A DNA stretch of 64,000 bases, taken from contig NZ_OCMF01000002.1 in assembly GCF_900215295.1 (NCBI RefSeq), positions 62,001 through 126,000 of the forward strand. Reading direction: 5' to 3'. The DNA is from Salinimicrobium sediminis. Its GTDB lineage: Bacteria > Bacteroidota > Bacteroidia > Flavobacteriales > Flavobacteriaceae. Made by a program: the position numbers and the translations under genes. Under the pieces are notes generated by a model that saw only the letters and a program-made list of their open reading frames with translations, did not search any database and was not told the origin of the DNA. Of this stretch, positions 25,777-33,432 are shown piece after piece; within the stretch, counting starts at the first letter, position 1; each line of letters opens with the position of its first letter.

Positions 25777-27996
25777 TTGAACCTTATTCAATATTTAAAA
25801 GACTTCTTTAACCTACTTCGTACTGCCGAATTCTCAAAAGGGATCCGTTTTGCCGTGGCAGCAATTGTACCGCTGCTGGTTACGGGTTACTTTGATGTCC
25901 TGGAAATTGGAATGGCTATGGCAATCGGGGTTTTGCTCACTTCCCCCAGTGATGTCCCCGGCAGCCTTAGAAGACGGGTAATTGGGATATCCCTGTCTGT
26001 TGTTATCGCAGTTTTTGCAACCATAGTTATTGGATTTTCACTTACCCATCCCGTGATCTTCATTCCGGTCCTGGTGCTGCTCACTTTCCATTTTTCCATG
26101 ATCTCCGTTTTTGGTTTCAGGGCTTCTTTGATAGCATTTTCAGGGTTGTTTGCGGTGGTGTTAAGTATGGCACAGGTAGCTTCTCAAGGTGGAATTGTTC
26201 TCCATTCTTTATGGATTGGTGCCGGCGGAATCTGGTACCTGCTTTTTTCATTGGCACTTCATTATTTTTTACGCCGAAGAGAAACAGATCAGCTCCTGGC
26301 CGAAGCTTTTGAATTAACAGCAGATTACCTTGATATTCGCGCCCGACTCATGGATGAAAAAGGGGAGAACAATCATCAATTTCAGAAAGAGCTTTTCGAT
26401 CTTCAAACCTCCATTAATGAAAAACATGAGCTAATAAGAGAAATGCTCATTACCCGGCGCAGAAATTTTGGAAGATCGGGGATGGTGCGAAAGCGGCTTC
26501 TAATTTTTATGGAGCTGGTAGATATCCTCGAGCTTAGTATGGCTAACCCGGTGAATTATCAAAGAATGGAGGAACTTTTTAAAGAGCATCCGGAAAAAAT
26601 AGGCCTTGTAAAAGACTGGAGTTTTATTATGGCAGAAAACCTGCGAATGATAGCAGGTGTGATGTTAGGCAAAAAGAATTCCGGGGATAATGAATCCCTA
26701 CACCTTAAAAAAGCAGAAATATGGCAGAATTTTGAAGCCTTTGCCACAAACGCAAAATCTTCTGAAGATAATGAGGTGCTGCTGGTTTATAAAAACCTGT
26801 TGAACTTTAAAGAAAAGCAATACCAAAAGATCCTTTCCATAGAACGTCTACTTAAGGAGTGGGGAGAGAATAAGGAATTTCGGATCAAAAGAAAGGATGC
26901 CGCTAAATTCCTTACCACCCCTGATTATAACCCGAAGACACTTCAAGATCATCTGGATCTAAAGTCTCCCATCTTCAGACATTCCTTAAGACTCACAGTG
27001 ACTTTGGTTATTGGTTATGCGATAGGAAATTTTTTTGAAGTGCAGAATGCCTACTGGATCCTGCTTACTATTTTGGTGATCATGAGGCCCGGTTATGCCT
27101 TAACCCGGGACCGCTTCAAACAGCGGCTGTATGGAACTATTATTGGCGGGGCTATAGCCGTGTCCCTCGTGCTGCTTATTAGAAACCAGGTGATGTACGG
27201 TGTTTTCGCAGTAATTTCTCTTATCCTGGCGCACTCCATGATCCAGCGGAATTATAAAACTGCTGCAGCATTTATCACCCTCAACGTTGTTTTTGTATAT
27301 AGCTTATTAAGACCCGATGTACTGCAGGTGATCCAGTACAGGGTGCTCGACACAGCAGTTGGGGCTTTATTGGCATTTTTGGCTGCCAAGTTTCTGTGGC
27401 CAACCTGGGAGTATTCTATGATCCAAAACTTCATCAATGAAAGTATTAAAGCCAATTGCAGTTTTATAAAAGAGATTGAAGCCTATTACCAGAATAAAAA
27501 CAGGTTGCCCGCTTCATATCGTTTGGCACGTAAACAGGCTTTTTTAGCAATGGGAGATCTCAACGCAGCATTTCAACGCATGGCGCAGGAACCCGGCACC
27601 GAAAAAGACCATTTGGAAGCAACTTTTAAGCTTGTTTCCCTTAATCAGGAATTTCTTTCGGGTGCCGCATCTTTAGGAACTTTTATGAGGTCCCATCCTA
27701 CGACCGAAGCTTCAGAACATTTCAAAAATTACATGACTGCAATTCAGCAGAATTTGGCAGCTTCAGGAGGAAAAAAGGAAGGAGTACACCTTCAGTTTTC
27801 CGAAGAGATAAGGAACGCAGAGAGGTTTTATGAAGAGCTTTACAAAAAGCTACTTCAAATGAATAAAGTGAATGAGGAGCGCGAAAAAAAAGGCGTACGC
27901 GAAAGGCTGGAGGAGGTACAGATCCTAATGGACCGGTTAAAGTGGCTTTTGGAAATAAGTGAGAATACGAAAAACCTGCAGCTTAAAGAAGCATAA
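25777..27996 (+). CDS. FUSC family (YccS-like) inner membrane protein
   Basis: The product is about 739 residues from TTG 25777 (reading MNLIQYLKDFFNLLRTAEFS). It has two membrane halves: about 20-150 with six segments, and about 395-530 with LILLTILVIMRPGYALTRDR, a hallmark of the FUSC/YccS family. A cytoplasmic helical region (about 165-385) lies between them and another follows at the C-terminus. Relatives (YccS, YhfK, AaeB, FusC) are linked to aromatic acid or fusaric acid efflux and envelope processes. The gene stands alone, so no substrate can be inferred. The start codon is uncertain. Confidence 0.82.
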   Translation: MNLIQYLKDFFNLLRTAEFSKGIRFAVAAIVPLLVTGYFDVLEIGMAMAIGVLLTSPSDVPGSLRRRVIGISLSVVIAVFATIVIGFSLTHPVIFIPVLVLLTFHFSMISVFGFRASLIAFSGLFAVVLSMAQVASQGGIVLHSLWIGAGGIWYLLFSLALHYFLRRRETDQLLAEAFELTADYLDIRARLMDEKGENNHQFQKELFDLQTSINEKHELIREMLITRRRNFGRSGMVRKRLLIFMELVDILELSMANPVNYQRMEELFKEHPEKIGLVKDWSFIMAENLRMIAGVMLGKKNSGDNESLHLKKAEIWQNFEAFATNAKSSEDNEVLLVYKNLLNFKEKQYQKILSIERLLKEWGENKEFRIKRKDAAKFLTTPDYNPKTLQDHLDLKSPIFRHSLRLTVTLVIGYAIGNFFEVQNAYWILLTILVIMRPGYALTRDRFKQRLYGTIIGGAIAVSLVLLIRNQVMYGVFAVISLILAHSMIQRNYKTAAAFITLNVVFVYSLLRPDVLQVIQYRVLDTAVGALLAFLAAKFLWPTWEYSMIQNFINESIKANCSFIKEIEAYYQNKNRLPASYRLARKQAFLAMGDLNAAFQRMAQEPGTEKDHLEATFKLVSLNQEFLSGAASLGTFMRSHPTTEASEHFKNYMTAIQQNLAASGGKKEGVHLQFSEEIRNAERFYEELYKKLLQMNKVNEEREKKGVRERLEEVQILMDRLKWLLEISENTKNLQLKEA

Positions 27997-27997
27997 A

Positions 27998-28016
27998 GCC
28001 ACCCTTTTGAGGTGGC
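27998..28016. terminator. Weak hairpin downstream of the FUSC gene
   Basis: GCCACC (27998-28003) and GGTGGC (28011-28016) form a stem with a 7-base loop. There is no long T tract on either side, so termination efficiency is doubtful. Confidence 0.5.
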
Positions 28017-28050
28017 CTAAAAACATGCTACTAAGAATATTAGAACAGAA

Positions 28051-28152
28051 CTACTTTTTAGTGCTCTGCTTTCCAGATTTGTTATCCGATTTGTGATCGC
28101 TCTTTTTTGCAGCGTCTTGTTTTTGTCCGGATTTCTTTTGGTCTTGTGCCAT
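28051..28152 (-). CDS. Small lysine-rich protein (33 residues)
   Basis: A 34-codon frame reads MAQDQKKSGQKQDAAKKSDH, then KSDNKSGKQSTKK, and stops at TAG. It is very basic (about one third Lys), with Ser, Gln and Asp and no hydrophobic core, so it should be disordered. A TAACTTTA -7-like element lies about 30 bases upstream on the minus strand. Tiny Lys/Asp/Ser-rich frames of this sort recur in Flavobacteriia as I recall, but I know no function. Composition is unlike random non-coding sequence. The flanking parts of the 330-base gap between the FUSC and cysE genes hold only the hairpin at 27998 and the cysE promoter. Confidence 0.5.
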   Translation of the reverse strand: MAQDQKKSGQKQDAAKKSDHKSDNKSGKQSTKK

Positions 28153-28302
28153 GGTTATAAGTTTTTGATTAATAATATTAAAGTTACAATACCCTGTAAA
28201 ACAATGTTTTGAAGCACTGTTTTTTTAACCTTTCTTTTATAGTTAAAATTTTTAGCATAGAAGGAAGACCAAAACAGAAGCCGGCATTGGTTTGCATTTA
28301 GT

Positions 28303-28310
28303 AAATTTGA
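28303..28310 (+). promoter_or_regulatory. -7 element TAAATTTG upstream of cysE
   Basis: Exact TAnnTTTG match 17 bases before the cysE ATG. No -33 at the standard distance. Confidence 0.45.
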
Positions 28311-28326
28311 GAATCAACCCAACTTT

Positions 28327-29121
28327 ATGGAATACCAGGAGATAATAAGAAGAATAACCGAACAAAAGCAATTGCCTAATTTAAGATTCAGCATCAAAGA
28401 AAAAGCTGAGGCCTTTACCAATCATCTGTTCTATACATTGTTCGACAGGGATACAGCCGTAGAAGAAAATCTGGAACAGCTGGCAAGGGAATTTCAGGAA
28501 TTGGGAGACCTGGTTTGTTGGGAGCCGGGCAAACCTTGTTCTGAGCTTTGGGATGAGTACTGTCAAAAATTGCCATACCTGCTGGAGAAGATTAATCTTG
28601 ATGCCGTGGCCATTGCCAATAACGATCCTGCGGCAAACTCGGTGGAGGAGGTTTATCTATCTTATCCAGGGTTTTTTGCTATCGCAGTTTACAGGTTGAG
28701 CCATGAGTTCTACAAAATGGGTTTACCTTTAGTGCCGAGGTTAATGACAGAATGCGCCCATAAATTAACCGGAACGGATATCAATCCCGGGGCTCAAATA
28801 GGAGATTCTTTTTTTATTGATCATGCTACGGGAGTGGTAATAGGAGAAACCACAGTGATAAAAAACAATGTAAAACTGTATCAGGGAGTAACTCTGGGGG
28901 CCCTATATGTGGAGAGAGAGCTGCGAAATATCAAAAGACATCCTACCATAGAAAATAATGTAACTATTTACGCAAATGCCACAATCCTGGGAGGTGATAC
29001 TATTATTGGAGAAAATAGTATTATAGGAGGAAACGCCTGGCTCACGGGTTCAGTGCCTCCAAATTCATTTGTAACACATAATCCTACTATCAAAATTAAA
29101 AACCGGCAAAGAAATGAGTAA
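28327..29121 (+). CDS. cysE: Serine O-acetyltransferase
   Basis: CysE transfers acetyl from acetyl-CoA to serine, the first step of cysteine synthesis. An N-terminal helical region (about 1-130) is followed by a left-handed beta-helix of hexapeptide repeats (DINPGAQIGDSFFIDHATGVV, then VIKNNVKLYQGVTLGA, NNVTIYANATILGGDTIIG). The catalytic His lies in FIDHATG. The length of 264 matches the EpsC/CysE type of Bacteroidetes. The stop overlaps the start of cysM by 8 bases, so the two are translationally coupled and the product passes straight to the next enzyme. Confidence 0.93.
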   Translation: MEYQEIIRRITEQKQLPNLRFSIKEKAEAFTNHLFYTLFDRDTAVEENLEQLAREFQELGDLVCWEPGKPCSELWDEYCQKLPYLLEKINLDAVAIANNDPAANSVEEVYLSYPGFFAIAVYRLSHEFYKMGLPLVPRLMTECAHKLTGTDINPGAQIGDSFFIDHATGVVIGETTVIKNNVKLYQGVTLGALYVERELRNIKRHPTIENNVTIYANATILGGDTIIGENSIIGGNAWLTGSVPPNSFVTHNPTIKIKNRQRNE

Positions 29122-30001
29122 TACCGTATTAGATCTAATTGGGAATACACCTTTAGTTAAAGCACAGAATCTTGTTTCCAATCCGCGGGTGGAGTTGTAC
29201 TTCAAGCTGGAAGGACAAAATCCGGGAGGAAGTGTAAAAGATCGTCCGGCTTATAATATGATCAAAAAAGCAATGGAACGTGGGGATATCACTAAGGACA
29301 CAAAGCTTATTGAAGCCACCAGCGGAAATACCGGAATAGCGCTGGCTATGGTTGCCAGGTTGTTAAACTTGGATATAGAACTTGTAATGCCCGAAAATTC
29401 CACAGTGGAAAGGGTTCAAACCATGCGGGCTTATGGCGCTAAGGTGATCTTAACCGATGCCGATGTGGGAATAGAAGGAGCAAGGGATTATGCCGAAGAA
29501 CGCATGAAGAACGGCAACTATTTTATGCTCAATCAATTTGGAAATGATGATAACTGGCAGGCGCATTATCATTCTACGGGACCCGAGATATGGAATGATA
29601 CCCACCAGAAAATAACGCATTTTGTATCTTCTATGGGAACTACAGGAACAATTATGGGTACTTCAACTTTTTTAAAAGAAAAAAATAAAGGTATAAAAAT
29701 AGTTGGAGTGCAACCGGCAGATGAGGCACGAATACCCGGAATTAGAAAATGGCCCGAAGCCTATTTGCCCCGAATTTTTGATCCTAAAAAGGTAGATCGT
29801 ATCATGGAAGTGACCGAGGAGGAAGCAAGAGCTATGACGATGCGTCTGGCCGAAGAGGAGGCCATCTTTGCGGGAATGAGTAGTGGGGGAGCAGCTGCGG
29901 CCGCTGTTAGGTTATGTGAAGAATTGGAGGACGGGGTGGTGGTAAGTATAGTATGCGATAGAGGGGATCGATATTTATCTTCTAACTTATTTGAAAAATA
30001 A
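29114..30001 (+). CDS. cysM: Cysteine synthase B (O-acetylserine sulfhydrylase)
   Basis: This PLP enzyme makes cysteine from O-acetylserine and sulfide (or thiosulfate). The Schiff-base Lys is in NPGGSVKDRPAYNMI (about 43); the substrate loop TSGNTGIALA and the phosphate-binding glycine loop SSMGTTGTIMGTS follow. RIPGIRKWPEAYLP is a CysM-type segment, and GMSSGGAAAAAV is near the end. At 295 residues it is closer to CysM than CysK. It overlaps cysE by 8 bases, forming a two-gene cysteine operon. Confidence 0.92.
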   Translation: MSNTVLDLIGNTPLVKAQNLVSNPRVELYFKLEGQNPGGSVKDRPAYNMIKKAMERGDITKDTKLIEATSGNTGIALAMVARLLNLDIELVMPENSTVERVQTMRAYGAKVILTDADVGIEGARDYAEERMKNGNYFMLNQFGNDDNWQAHYHSTGPEIWNDTHQKITHFVSSMGTTGTIMGTSTFLKEKNKGIKIVGVQPADEARIPGIRKWPEAYLPRIFDPKKVDRIMEVTEEEARAMTMRLAEEEAIFAGMSSGGAAAAAVRLCEELEDGVVVSIVCDRGDRYLSSNLFEK

Positions 30002-30112
30002 AGGCTGCTAAAAAGACTCGTTAATTTTTTCTTTTGCTTCATAGGGTTCAGATTTACAATTGTTCTAAATCTGAGGAAGCTTCCTGAAATTATTAGATTC
30101 TTTTTGCAGCCT
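30002..30112. repeat. Palindromic 111-bp element with imperfect terminal inverted repeats (MITE candidate, second copy type)
   Basis: AGGCTGCTAAAAAG (30002-30015) is inverted at 30100-30112 as CTTTTTGCAGCCT, with one extra base. Inside are a 9-bp inverted repeat TCAGATTTA/TAAATCTGA (30048-30056 and 30066-30074) and a 10-bp palindrome GGAAGCTTCC (30075-30084). It lies between convergent cysM and a hypothetical gene. The ends resemble those of the 19374-19488 element (CTG, optional T, CTAAAA). Could also act as a terminator. Confidence 0.5.
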
Positions 30113-30123
30113 CTTCTTCCGGC

Positions 30124-30669
30124 TTACAATCCTACAAGGGTAATTGCACCTTGTTCTTTATTTATTTTTACTCTTCGGGTTTTATCACCATCTCTTAGTT
30201 TCACTTTATAGAATTCTTTATGGATGTCCCATCCTTTAGAAACGGCTATGTGTTTATTCCCCACAACAACAGCATCTCGGTATTGTTGAAGTATTTTCAT
30301 GCGTGCATCTTCAGGTAGTCTTACATTTTTGAATTTTTGGAAGGAAGAAACCAATTCTCCATCCTTGTCAAAATTTGCAAGTAAATGACCTTTAGTACTC
30401 TTGAAGCTAACCTGATAGGAATCATAGTCTTCTTTTTCATTATCCTTTAATACTCTTTGAATGTCAAATCCGTTTTTCACAAAAGCAAGTGGATTTTTTT
30501 CAAATTCTCCATAGTTTTTTTCCGCAATTTTTATTGTCAGAGTATTTGAAACCGGGTCAAGTTTCATGGATTCTGGTCGGTATTCTAGTTTTGTCTCCTT
30601 TAGGAGGATTTGTGAATGTCCTGTTCCAATAAACCCAAACAGGAGCAATACAAGAATTAAATTTTTCAT
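30124..30669 (-). CDS. Exported hypothetical protein
   Basis: The 181-residue product has a signal peptide (MKNLILVLLLFGFIGTGHSQ) with likely cleavage after HSQ. The mature part is polar and beta-rich, with KLDPVSNTLTIKIAEKNYGE, FDIQRVLKDNEKEDYDSY and a C-terminal half resembling one PepSY-like unit (LPEDARMKILQQYRDAVVVG). No lipobox and no catalytic motif. Such proteins are frequent in Flavobacteriia without known function. It is on the same strand as the upstream Crp/Fnr regulator gene, 89 bases away. Confidence 0.7.
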   Translation of the reverse strand: MKNLILVLLLFGFIGTGHSQILLKETKLEYRPESMKLDPVSNTLTIKIAEKNYGEFEKNPLAFVKNGFDIQRVLKDNEKEDYDSYQVSFKSTKGHLLANFDKDGELVSSFQKFKNVRLPEDARMKILQQYRDAVVVGNKHIAVSKGWDIHKEFYKVKLRDGDKTRRVKINKEQGAITLVGL

Positions 30670-30758
30670 AGCACTGTGTATTAGAGATTAATATGGTATA
30701 AAGGTATGGAGAGGAATTTCCCCGGAAAACTACTTAAGTAGCATATCACGTTAAATAT

Positions 30759-31466
30759 TTAATTTGAAAAACGCCCTTGAGCCTTGTCCAGCAGCAGTTT
30801 CAGGTCTTTTATCTCCACTTTTTGCCGGCCAATATTGATAATGCCGTCGTTTTTAAATTGCTGTAAATGTCGGTTTACAACTGCACGGGTCGACCCAATT
30901 AAATTTGCAATTTCATCATTGGAAAGATCGTTGATCAATTCCAGTTCTTGAGATTCTGAATTAATATGATTTAAGATTAATCGGGCGAGACGTGTTGCAA
31001 TTGGTATTAGTGTCACATTCGAAGCACATTCTTCAAGGATCCTTACTTGCTTACTTAAATAGGGAAGTAGATTTTTATTGATGCCCGGGTTTTTTATTAT
31101 CCAATTTTTCATTTTAAACATTGGAATAGTCAATAAAACGACCCTGTCCAGAGATTCATAATAAATTCGATGTTCACCTCCATCCAGTAAACATAGTATA
31201 TCCAGAACATCTCCCTTTTTCAGGAGGAAATAAGTGAGTTCCCGGTCATTGTTCTTTTCTACATGGTAAGCTTTAAGTCGGCCGGAAATAACGAAGTAAA
31301 ATGTTTGAAGGGTCCTTAAGTTGCTAATACTGCAGGTATTTTTTGGCATGATCTCCTCCTCCAGATCATCCAGGATTAGAAGCAGGTCTTCGTCTTTAAG
31401 GCCTTTTAAAAGCTCATTCTGTTGAAGGGCCTGGAAGTATTTAAACCGTTTTTTTTCACTCTTCAT
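30759..31466 (-). CDS. Crp/Fnr family transcriptional regulator
   Basis: The protein has an N-terminal cyclic-nucleotide-binding-like beta barrel (about 20-135: TFYFVISGRLKAYHVEKNN, LKKGDVLDILCLLDGGE), a long dimerisation helix, and a C-terminal winged helix with the recognition part NDEIANLIGSTRAVVNRHLQ. No Fnr-type Cys cluster is evident at the N-terminus, so an Fe-S oxygen sensor is unlikely; the ligand is unknown. The length of 235 is typical. It is divergent from the SF2 helicase gene, which has a very good promoter. Confidence 0.88.
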   Translation of the reverse strand: MKSEKKRFKYFQALQQNELLKGLKDEDLLLILDDLEEEIMPKNTCSISNLRTLQTFYFVISGRLKAYHVEKNNDRELTYFLLKKGDVLDILCLLDGGEHRIYYESLDRVVLLTIPMFKMKNWIIKNPGINKNLLPYLSKQVRILEECASNVTLIPIATRLARLILNHINSESQELELINDLSNDEIANLIGSTRAVVNRHLQQFKNDGIINIGRQKVEIKDLKLLLDKAQGRFSN

Positions 31467-31594
31467 AAGCCTTTATAATTTGTAGGGGAAGAGGCTGGGG
31501 AAGGATTATATCGTATTCTTCAAAGATAACTTTTTTAAAATCAGTTTTTTATATGCCTTTAAAATTTATTTTTTCAGGTTTTTGGGATGATAAT

Positions 31595-31625
31595 TTTGGC
31601 TGAAGCTTAATTTCAGTTATTTTTG
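31595..31625 (+). promoter_or_regulatory. Canonical Bacteroidetes promoter of the SF2 helicase gene
   Basis: TTTG (31595-31598), a 19-base spacer and TATTTTTG (31618-31625) match the full consensus exactly. The ATG used is at 31652, so a TTG at 31631 is too close to the -7 element to be the start. Confidence 0.65.
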
Positions 31626-31651
31626 CAAAATTGCAATTGAAAGAAAAATTA

Positions 31652-33169
31652 ATGACGCAGGACACATTCGGAATTGAAGAAAAGACGGTTGATAAAGAAC
31701 TATATGCCTATCAACAGGAGGATATACATAAAATATTTAAAGTTCTTGAAGCTCACCCCGAACGTTATAACCTGCTTTATCAATTACCTACCGGGGGCGG
31801 AAAAACCGTTATTTTCTCCCAAATCGTAAGAGAGTATATCCAGAGAACCGGAAAAAAAGTCCTTATCCTTACGCATCGAATTGAATTATGTAAGCAAACC
31901 TCCCGCATGCTTACAGGTTTTGGGGTAAGGAACAAGATCATTAATTCAAGCATTAAAGAACTCCCGGACCAGAACGAATACATGTGCTTTGTAGCCATGG
32001 TAGAAACCCTTAACAACCGTCTCAATGATGAAAAAGTAGAGCTGGAGAATCTTGGTATGGTGATCATCGATGAAGCCCATTACAATTCCTTTAGGAAATT
32101 GTTCAAGTTCTTTAATAGAAGCTTCATTCTTGGAGTTACTGCCACGCCTCTAAGTTCCAACATAAAGCTGCCCATGAAGGATAACTACAGGGAGTTGATC
32201 GTTGGAGATTCCATAAGTTCTCTTATTTCAAAAGGTTTTCTGGCAAAGGCGAATACGTACAGCTATGATGTGGGGTTATCTACCTTAAAGGTTGGAATCA
32301 ACGGGGACTATACCGTTAAATCTTCAGAAGAACTGTATTCCAATTTAAATATGCAGGAGAAATTACTGGATGCCTATATGGAAAAGTCCCAGGGGAAGAA
32401 AACCCTGATTTTTAACAACGGGATCAATACTTCCAAGGAAGTGTATGAAACTTTTAGAAATGCTGGTTATGACATAAGGCATCTTGACAATACCACCAGC
32501 AAACAAGACCGGAAAGACATTTTAAAATGGTTTAAGAAAAAACCTGATGCCATTCTTACTTCCGTTAGTATTCTTACCACAGGTTTTGATGAACCCACAG
32601 TTGAATCTATTATCCTTAACAGGGCCACTAAATCATTAACCCTGTACTACCAAATGATTGGCCGTGGGTCTCGTGTCCTGCCGGGAAAAGATGAATTTAC
32701 AGTTATTGATCTTGGAAATAATGCTGCCCGCTTTGGATTATGGAGTGCACCTGTAGATTGGAAACAAATTTTCAGGTCCCCCGATTACTTCCTGGAGAAC
32801 CTGGTAAGTGATGAGGAGATAGAGCAGAATTTCAGATATGAAATGCCGGAGGAACTTCGAAAGAAATTTTCCAAGTCCAAAGATGTTTCCTTTGATGTGG
32901 ATGAAGAGTATGACAATGTGATCAAGAGGGGCTTAAAATCCAAAACCGTACTGGAGCGCTCCATGGAACAACATTGCCAGATGTGTGTAGAAAACAGTGA
33001 AGATGTTTTTGATGCACGCCTTCTGGCTAAGGAGCTGGAGGAAGATATCGCCTACCGCATTCGCAAATATTCCTACTGTATTAGTAACAGCACCAAGAAT
33101 TACAGAGACTGGCTTAAGGAGGATTATATGCGTAAGCTTAGGATGAAGATCAATCAGGCCGACTTTTAA
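31652..33169 (+). CDS. DEAD/DEAH-type superfamily II helicase
   Basis: The 505-residue protein has RecA-like domain 1 with LPTGGGKTVIFS (motif I), LTHRIELCKQ (Ia), VIIDEAHYNSFR (DEAH-type motif II) and GVTATPLSS (III). Domain 2 has KTLIFNNGINTS, TSVSILTTGFDEP and YYQMIGRGSRVL (VI). Organisation is like RadD/YejH and UvrB-like SF2 helicases. The C-terminal about 110 residues are helical and charged, with one C-x-x-C (HCQMCVE). Likely roles are DNA repair or nucleic-acid remodelling; RadD-like function is inference. It is a single gene with its own promoter. Confidence 0.85.
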   Translation: MTQDTFGIEEKTVDKELYAYQQEDIHKIFKVLEAHPERYNLLYQLPTGGGKTVIFSQIVREYIQRTGKKVLILTHRIELCKQTSRMLTGFGVRNKIINSSIKELPDQNEYMCFVAMVETLNNRLNDEKVELENLGMVIIDEAHYNSFRKLFKFFNRSFILGVTATPLSSNIKLPMKDNYRELIVGDSISSLISKGFLAKANTYSYDVGLSTLKVGINGDYTVKSSEELYSNLNMQEKLLDAYMEKSQGKKTLIFNNGINTSKEVYETFRNAGYDIRHLDNTTSKQDRKDILKWFKKKPDAILTSVSILTTGFDEPTVESIILNRATKSLTLYYQMIGRGSRVLPGKDEFTVIDLGNNAARFGLWSAPVDWKQIFRSPDYFLENLVSDEEIEQNFRYEMPEELRKKFSKSKDVSFDVDEEYDNVIKRGLKSKTVLERSMEQHCQMCVENSEDVFDARLLAKELEEDIAYRIRKYSYCISNSTKNYRDWLKEDYMRKLRMKINQADF

Positions 33170-33173
33170 AATT

Positions 33174-33197
33174 AAAGGTCTTCTAAAAACCTTTTTT
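33174..33197 (+). terminator. Short terminator after the SF2 helicase gene
   Basis: AAAGGT (33174-33179) and ACCTTTTTT (33189-33197) form a 6-bp stem followed by T residues, five bases after the helicase stop. Confidence 0.55.
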
Positions 33198-33207
33198 ACC
33201 ACCTCTT

Positions 33208-33350
33208 TTATTCCTGAAGTTTTCTTTTAGATTTTTTCTGAAGTTTTACTGCTGAAAGTTATTTATTGCTGAAGCTTTATAATTTCTGCTTCACATTCAA
33301 AAAGAATTTTAGTACCCTTTCTTTAGTTATTTATTGCTGAAGATTTGGAT
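33208..33350. repeat. Degenerate CTGAAG-containing repeats between convergent genes
   Basis: The 18-base word AGTTATTTATTGCTGAAG occurs at 33257-33274 and again at 33325-33342. Related CTGAA words occur nearby (after 33210, near 33238 and 33252). The stretch is AT-rich and non-coding, between the SF2 helicase and PBP gene ends. Confidence 0.5.
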
Positions 33351-33432
33351 AGAGGATTGATCAAGCCTCCAAATTAACTTCTAAATCCTGAAATAGCCCC
33401 TTCAAACTTCTAGCTTCGTAGCCCGTCCTTCC

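Noticed and set aside
31652-33169. SF2 helicase as part of a phage-defence system
   Set aside because: It stands alone with no nuclease, methylase or other defence partner; a RadD-like repair role is simpler.
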